Assembly (NCBI RefSeq): GCF_000717595.1
Contig: NZ_JNZO01000018.1
Location: forward strand, 310,001 to 374,000
Direction: 5' to 3'
DNA length: 64,000 bases
Origin: Streptomyces flavochromogenes
GTDB taxonomy: Bacteria > Actinomycetota > Actinomycetes > Streptomycetales > Streptomycetaceae
Positions within the stretch are counted from its first letter, which is position 1; each line of letters starts with the position of its first letter. Positions 59,011 through 64,000 of the stretch are shown here, piece after piece. The translations under genes were made by a program, and so were the position numbers. The notes under the pieces were generated by a model. The model saw only the letters and a list, made by a program, of their open reading frames with translations. It did not search any database and was not told where the DNA came from.

Positions 59011-59112
59011 CGAAAGCCGCATTCGCGGCCATTAGCAGACAAGGCGTCGTACTGTCGCGCACACACGCGCGGGGTAGCTCTCATGTGTGACTGTTGGCAC
59101 ACCTTATGGGTA

Positions 59113-59142
59113 AAGACCTATTCAAATAGTTTGTGATACCGT
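59113..59142 (+). promoter_or_regulatory. Putative promoter of the ATP synthase operon
   Basis: AAGACC, an 18-base AT-rich spacer and TACCGT lie 131 bases before atpI, within the most AT-rich stretch of the housekeeping half. A small palindrome GACCGT-N6-ACGGTC (59170-59187) follows in the leader. Confidence 0.4.
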
Positions 59143-59272
59143 TCACGAGACCCGGCGACAGTGCCGAAAGACCGTAGTGCGACGGTCTGTTGGCCCCGAG
59201 ACCCACCTCGGACCGGGCTTACGCTCGTCCTTGACGACACCATCGCCCCCTCCAGCAAGCGGAGACACCGCC

Positions 59273-59686
59273 ATGCCGTCCAACGACGCACGCATCCTTC
59301 TGCACACCGTCATCCCCACCGCTGCCGTCGGCGCGATCGCCACGGTCGTCAGCGCTGTGGTCGCCGGTGGCAAGGGCGCGCTCGGCGCCGTCGTCGGCAC
59401 CCTGCTCGTGCTCCTCTTCATGGGAATCGGGCAGGTCGTCCTGCAGCGGACGGCGAAGTCGCTCCCGCATCTGTTCCAGGCCATGGGGCTCATGCTCTAC
59501 ACGGCCCAGTTGCTGCTGCTCTTCATCTTCCTGGCTTTGCTCAAGAACACCACGCTGTTCGACTTCAAGGCCTTCGCCTTCACGCTGCTCGCGACGACCG
59601 TGGTGTGGGTCGCCGCACAGGCCCGCGCCTACATGAAGGCCAAGATCACGTACATCGACCCCGGAAACACGGGGTCGAAGTCGTGA
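59273..59686 (+). CDS. atpI: AtpI-like membrane protein
   Basis: A 137-residue protein with four hydrophobic helices and little else, at the head of the atp operon, where AtpI normally lies. AtpI assists c-ring assembly or metal supply. ATG after GCGGAG. 222 bases without a gene separate it from atpB. Confidence 0.8.
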   Translation: MPSNDARILLHTVIPTAAVGAIATVVSAVVAGGKGALGAVVGTLLVLLFMGIGQVVLQRTAKSLPHLFQAMGLMLYTAQLLLLFIFLALLKNTTLFDFKAFAFTLLATTVVWVAAQARAYMKAKITYIDPGNTGSKS

Positions 59687-59908
59687 AGGGTAGGGCCGGG
59701 ATAAAGCCGCGTTCGGCTTCCTGCTATCGTCCGGTGCCAACTGCGGCACTGCGGGCGCGGGCATCCGAGACGCCTGTCCCAGCGCGAGGCTCGATGCCGA
59801 ACCGCCGCCCCCTTATCCGTAAGACCAGTCCAGTGCCGACCCGCGGCTGCGTGCCGCGCCGACACAACGAGGTTGCCGTACCTATGCGCCACGCTGAAGG
59901 AGCCCGCG

Positions 59909-61079
<1,171 letters not shown>

Positions 61080-61119
61080 GCCGGACCGACAGCCCGATTC
61101 TTTTACGGAAGGCACTGAT

Positions 61120-61665
61120 GTGAACGCGCTGCTTCTTGCGCAGGCGGAGGAGCCCCAGCCTCCTCTGATCCCGCATCTCGACGAGCTCGTCATCGGCCTG
61201 ATCGCCTTCGTCATCGTCTTCGGTTTCCTCGCCAAGAAGCTTCTCCCGAACATCAACAAGGTTCTGGAGCAGCGTCGCGAGGCCATCGAGGGTGGCATCG
61301 AGAAGGCCGAGTCGGCCCAGATCGAGGCTCAGAGCGTGCTGGAGCAGTACAAGGCCCAGCTCGCCGAAGCCCGCCACGAGGCCGCGCGTCTTCGCCAGGA
61401 GGCGACGGAGCAGGGCACCGCGATCATCCAGGAGATGAAGGCGGAAGGCCAGCGCCAGCGCGAGGAGATCATCGCGGCCGGCCACACGCAGATCGCGGCC
61501 GACCGCAAGGCCGCTTCTGCCTCGCTGCGTCAGGACGTGGGCAAGCTCGCCACCGACCTGGCCGGCAAGCTGGTCGGCGAGTCCCTCGAGGACTCCGCCC
61601 GCCAGAGCCGGACGATCGACCGCTTCCTCGACGAGCTCGAGGAGAAGGCGGAGGCCGTCCGATGA
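61120..61665 (+). CDS. atpF: ATP synthase Fo subunit b
   Basis: A 181-residue peripheral-stalk subunit: one TM helix (about 22-42) then a long amphipathic coiled coil rich in Ala/Glu/Gln/Arg. GTG start; its stop overlaps atpH (ATGA). Confidence 0.96.
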   Translation: MNALLLAQAEEPQPPLIPHLDELVIGLIAFVIVFGFLAKKLLPNINKVLEQRREAIEGGIEKAESAQIEAQSVLEQYKAQLAEARHEAARLRQEATEQGTAIIQEMKAEGQRQREEIIAAGHTQIAADRKAASASLRQDVGKLATDLAGKLVGESLEDSARQSRTIDRFLDELEEKAEAVR

Positions 61666-62477
61666 ACGGAGCGAGCCGTGAGGCACTGGCCGCCGGACGT
61701 GAGTCCCTCGACGCGCTGACCGACAACACGTCGGCCGACGCGACGAAGCTCGCGGACGAGCTGGCCGCAGTCACCACGCTGCTCGACCGCGAGGTGTCGC
61801 TGCGCCGGGTCCTGACCGACCCCGCGCAGTCGGGCGAGGCCAAGGCCGAGCTCGCGCAGCGACTCCTGAGCGGTCAGGTGGGCGGCGAGACCGTCGACCT
61901 GGTGTCCGGCATGGTGCGTTCCCGCTGGTCGCGTTCGCGTGACCTGGTCGACGCGACCGAGGAGCTGGCGAACACCGCCGACCTCACCGCGGCGCAGAAG
62001 GCGGGCGCCCTCGACGGTGTCGAGGACGAACTGTTCCGCTTCGGCCGGATCGTGTCCTCCAGCCCCGAGCTCCGCTCGGCGCTGACGGACAAGGCCGCCA
62101 CGGCCACCGCCAAGGGCGAGCTGCTCCGCAGCCTGCTCGGCGGCAAGGCCAATGTCGCCACCGAGCGCCTGGTCGTCCGTCTGGTGACCCAGCCCCGGGG
62201 ACGTAGCCTGGAAGCGGGACTCGAGTCCCTCTCCAAGCTCGCCGCGGCGCGCCGGGACCGGATGGTCGCCGTCGTCACCTCGGCGGTGCCGCTGTCGGAC
62301 CAGCAGAAGCAGCGCCTCGGAGCCGTACTCGCCAAGCTGTACGGCCGCGAGATGCACCTGAACCTGGACGTGGACCCCGCGGTCCTCGGCGGGATCACGG
62401 TGCAGGTCGGCGACGAGGTCATCAACGGATCGATCGCGGAGCGCCTCGACGAGGCGACCCGTCGACTGGCCGGCTGA
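61662..62477 (+). CDS. atpH: ATP synthase F1 subunit delta
   Basis: A 271-residue OSCP/delta subunit, longer than the 180 of E. coli, as usual in actinobacteria. The C-terminal [20 protein letters not shown] motif is the family signature. ATG overlaps the atpF stop. Confidence 0.96.
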   Translation: MNGASREALAAGRESLDALTDNTSADATKLADELAAVTTLLDREVSLRRVLTDPAQSGEAKAELAQRLLSGQVGGETVDLVSGMVRSRWSRSRDLVDATEELANTADLTAAQKAGALDGVEDELFRFGRIVSSSPELRSALTDKAATATAKGELLRSLLGGKANVATERLVVRLVTQPRGRSLEAGLESLSKLAAARRDRMVAVVTSAVPLSDQQKQRLGAVLAKLYGREMHLNLDVDPAVLGGITVQVGDEVINGSIAERLDEATRRLAG

Positions 62478-62559
62478 CGACCGTCACCAGCACAAGGCAT
62501 CACAGCTACACAGCATCACCAGCGGCCCGGTTGGGCCGTGCAGAGATTGCAGAAGATTC

Positions 62560-62577
62560 CTGGGGGTCGGCCCCCAG
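62560..62577. repeat. REP-like palindrome CTGGGGG-TCGG-CCCCCAG upstream of atpA
   Basis: Perfect 7-bp stem with a 4-base loop followed by ACCCCTTAAGAAAC, in the 146-base atpH-atpA spacer. Short palindromes of this GGGGGTC/CCCCAGACCCC type recur in Streptomyces genomes. It could stabilise or partly terminate the message. Confidence 0.6.
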
Positions 62578-62623
62578 ACCCCTTAAGAAACTTCGGGCCC
62601 AACAAGGAGAGCAGGGAACCCAG

Positions 62624-64000
62624 ATGGCGGAGCTCACGATCCGGCCGGAGGAGATCCGGGACGCACTGGAGAACTTTGTCCAGTCGTACCAGCCGGACGC
62701 GGCCTCGCGCGAGGAGGTCGGCACGGTCAGCCTGGCCGGTGACGGTATCGCGAAGGTCGAGGGTCTTCCCTCGGCCATGGCGAACGAGCTGCTGAAGTTC
62801 GAGGACGGGACCCTGGGTCTCGCGCTGAACCTCGAAGAGCGCGAGATCGGTGCGATCGTCCTCGGCGAGTTCAGTGGCATCGAGGAGGGTCAGTCGGTGC
62901 AGCGCACCGGCGAGGTCCTCTCCGTCGGTGTCGGTGAGGGTTACCTGGGTCGCGTCGTCGACCCGCTCGGCAACCCGATCGACGGTCTCGGCGAGATCGC
63001 GACCGAGGGCCGCCGCGCCCTCGAGCTGCAGGCCCCGGGCGTTATGGCCCGTAAGTCGGTGCACGAGCCGATGGAGACCGGCTACAAGGCCGTCGACGCC
63101 ATGACGCCGGTCGGCCGTGGTCAGCGTCAGCTGATCATCGGTGACCGTCAGACCGGCAAGACCGCTCTGTGTGTCGACACGATCATCAACCAGCGCGACA
63201 ACTGGCGCTCGGGCGACGTGAACAAGCAGGTCCGCTGCATCTACGTCGCCGTCGGCCAGAAGGGCTCGACCATCGCGTCCGTGCGCGGCGCCCTGGAAGA
63301 GGCCGGTGCGCTCGAGTACACGACGATCGTCGCCGCCCCGGCGTCCGACCCGGCCGGCTTCAAGTACCTGGCGCCGTACACCGGCTCCGCCATCGGCCAG
63401 CACTGGATGTACCAGGGCAAGCACGTCCTGATCGTCTTCGACGACCTGTCGAAGCAGGCCGACGCCTACCGCGCCGTGTCGCTGCTGCTGCGCCGCCCGC
63501 CGGGCCGTGAGGCCTACCCGGGTGACGTCTTCTACCTGCACTCGCGTCTGCTCGAGCGCTGCGCGAAGCTCTCGGACGAGCTGGGTGCCGGTTCGATGAC
63601 CGGTCTTCCGATCGTCGAGACCAAGGCGAACGACGTGTCGGCGTTCATCCCGACCAACGTCATCTCCATCACCGACGGCCAGTGCTTCCTGGAGTCCGAC
63701 CTGTTCAACGCCGGCCAGCGTCCGGCCCTGAACGTCGGTATCTCGGTCTCGCGTGTCGGTGGCTCCGCCCAGCACAAGGCGATGAAGCAGATCTCCGGTC
63801 GCCTCCGCGTGGACCTGGCCCAGTTCCGTGAGCTCGAGGCGTTCGCCGCCTTCGGCTCCGACCTGGACGCCGCCTCCAAGGCACAGCTGGAGCGTGGACA
63901 GCGCATGGTCGAGCTGCTCAAGCAGGCTCAGTACCAGCCGATGCCCACCGAGAACCAGGTCGTCTCCGTCTGGGCCGGCACCACCGGCAAGATGGACGAT
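62624..64000 (+). CDS. atpA: ATP synthase F1 subunit alpha (3' end beyond the window)
   Basis: The first 459 codons of the non-catalytic alpha subunit. P-loop GDRQTGKT at 173-180, [11 protein letters not shown], and [15 protein letters not shown] are present. ATG with AAGGAGAG upstream. The remaining 60-70 residues and the atpG, atpD and atpC genes expected next lie outside the window. Confidence 0.97.
   Translation, partial: MAELTIRPEEIRDALENFVQSYQPDAASREEVGTVSLAGDGIAKVEGLPSAMANELLKFEDGTLGLALNLEEREIGAIVLGEFSGIEEGQSVQRTGEVLSVGVGEGYLGRVVDPLGNPIDGLGEIATEGRRALELQAPGVMARKSVHEPMETGYKAVDAMTPVGRGQRQLIIGDRQTGKTALCVDTIINQRDNWRSGDVNKQVRCIYVAVGQKGSTIASVRGALEEAGALEYTTIVAAPASDPAGFKYLAPYTGSAIGQHWMYQGKHVLIVFDDLSKQADAYRAVSLLLRRPPGREAYPGDVFYLHSRLLERCAKLSDELGAGSMTGLPIVETKANDVSAFIPTNVISITDGQCFLESDLFNAGQRPALNVGISVSRVGGSAQHKAMKQISGRLRVDLAQFRELEAFAAFGSDLDAASKAQLERGQRMVELLKQAQYQPMPTENQVVSVWAGTTGKMDD

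Overview
The window is chromosomal DNA of a Streptomyces or a very close relative. The evidence is very high GC with G/C at third codon positions, many GTG starts and GTGA/ATGA stop-start overlaps, a conservon (cvn) operon, split NHEJ genes (Ku, LigD-type polymerase, ATP-dependent ligase), a Rho with a long Arg/Gly/Gln-rich insertion, and the gene order lysA-hom-thrC-thrB-rho-LCP-rpmE-prfA-prmC-tsaC-(phosphatase-like)-glyA-wecA-atpIBEFHA, which is typical of Streptomyces chromosomes.

Left arm (1-23.2 kb), ordinary chromosome. It holds the end of a conservon (roadblock, DUF742, GTPase) followed by a StyA-like FAD monooxygenase; a small TPR-like membrane protein; a secreted NlpC/P60 peptidase; and a TetR regulator beside two divergent diiron oxygenases. 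Next come a class B penicillin-binding protein with its RodA/FtsW partner, an orphan histidine kinase coupled to a lipoprotein, and a HEAT-repeat protein. The arm ends with a DNA ligase and LigD-type polymerase divergent from Ku, and an EccA-like AAA+ ATPase.

Centre (23.3-41.5 kb), mobile. Two actinomycete integrative and conjugative elements (AICEs) lie in tandem at the 3' end of a tRNA-Arg(CCG) gene and are delimited by three att copies. Element A (about 3.4 kb) is a deletion remnant with a four-TM membrane-protein gene, a 5'-truncated integrase and a frameshifted NERD gene. Element B (14.7 kb) looks complete: divergent promoter/operators, transfer gene (FtsK/TraB type), spd-type spread genes, GGDEF protein, compact C5-methyltransferase, rolling-circle Rep, Xis and Int in one overlapping operon. 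Its cargo is a Mrr-type endonuclease divergent from a MORC/GHKL ATPase with a C-terminal nuclease-like segment, a PP2C phosphatase with an HTH partner, and an unknown protein. A 151-bp palindrome separates the defence-like cargo slot from the backbone; half of it survives at the deletion junction of element A.

Right arm (41.5-64 kb), conserved housekeeping. It holds tRNA-Arg, a single-domain response regulator, nrtL (ArgS-derived, no catalytic domain), lysA, hom, thrC, thrB, rho, an LCP protein, L31, RF1 and its methylase PrmC, TsaC, a low-molecular-weight phosphatase homologue lacking its catalytic Cys, a GlyA-like enzyme, a WecA-type transferase, and the first six genes of the ATP synthase operon. 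atpA is cut by the window end.
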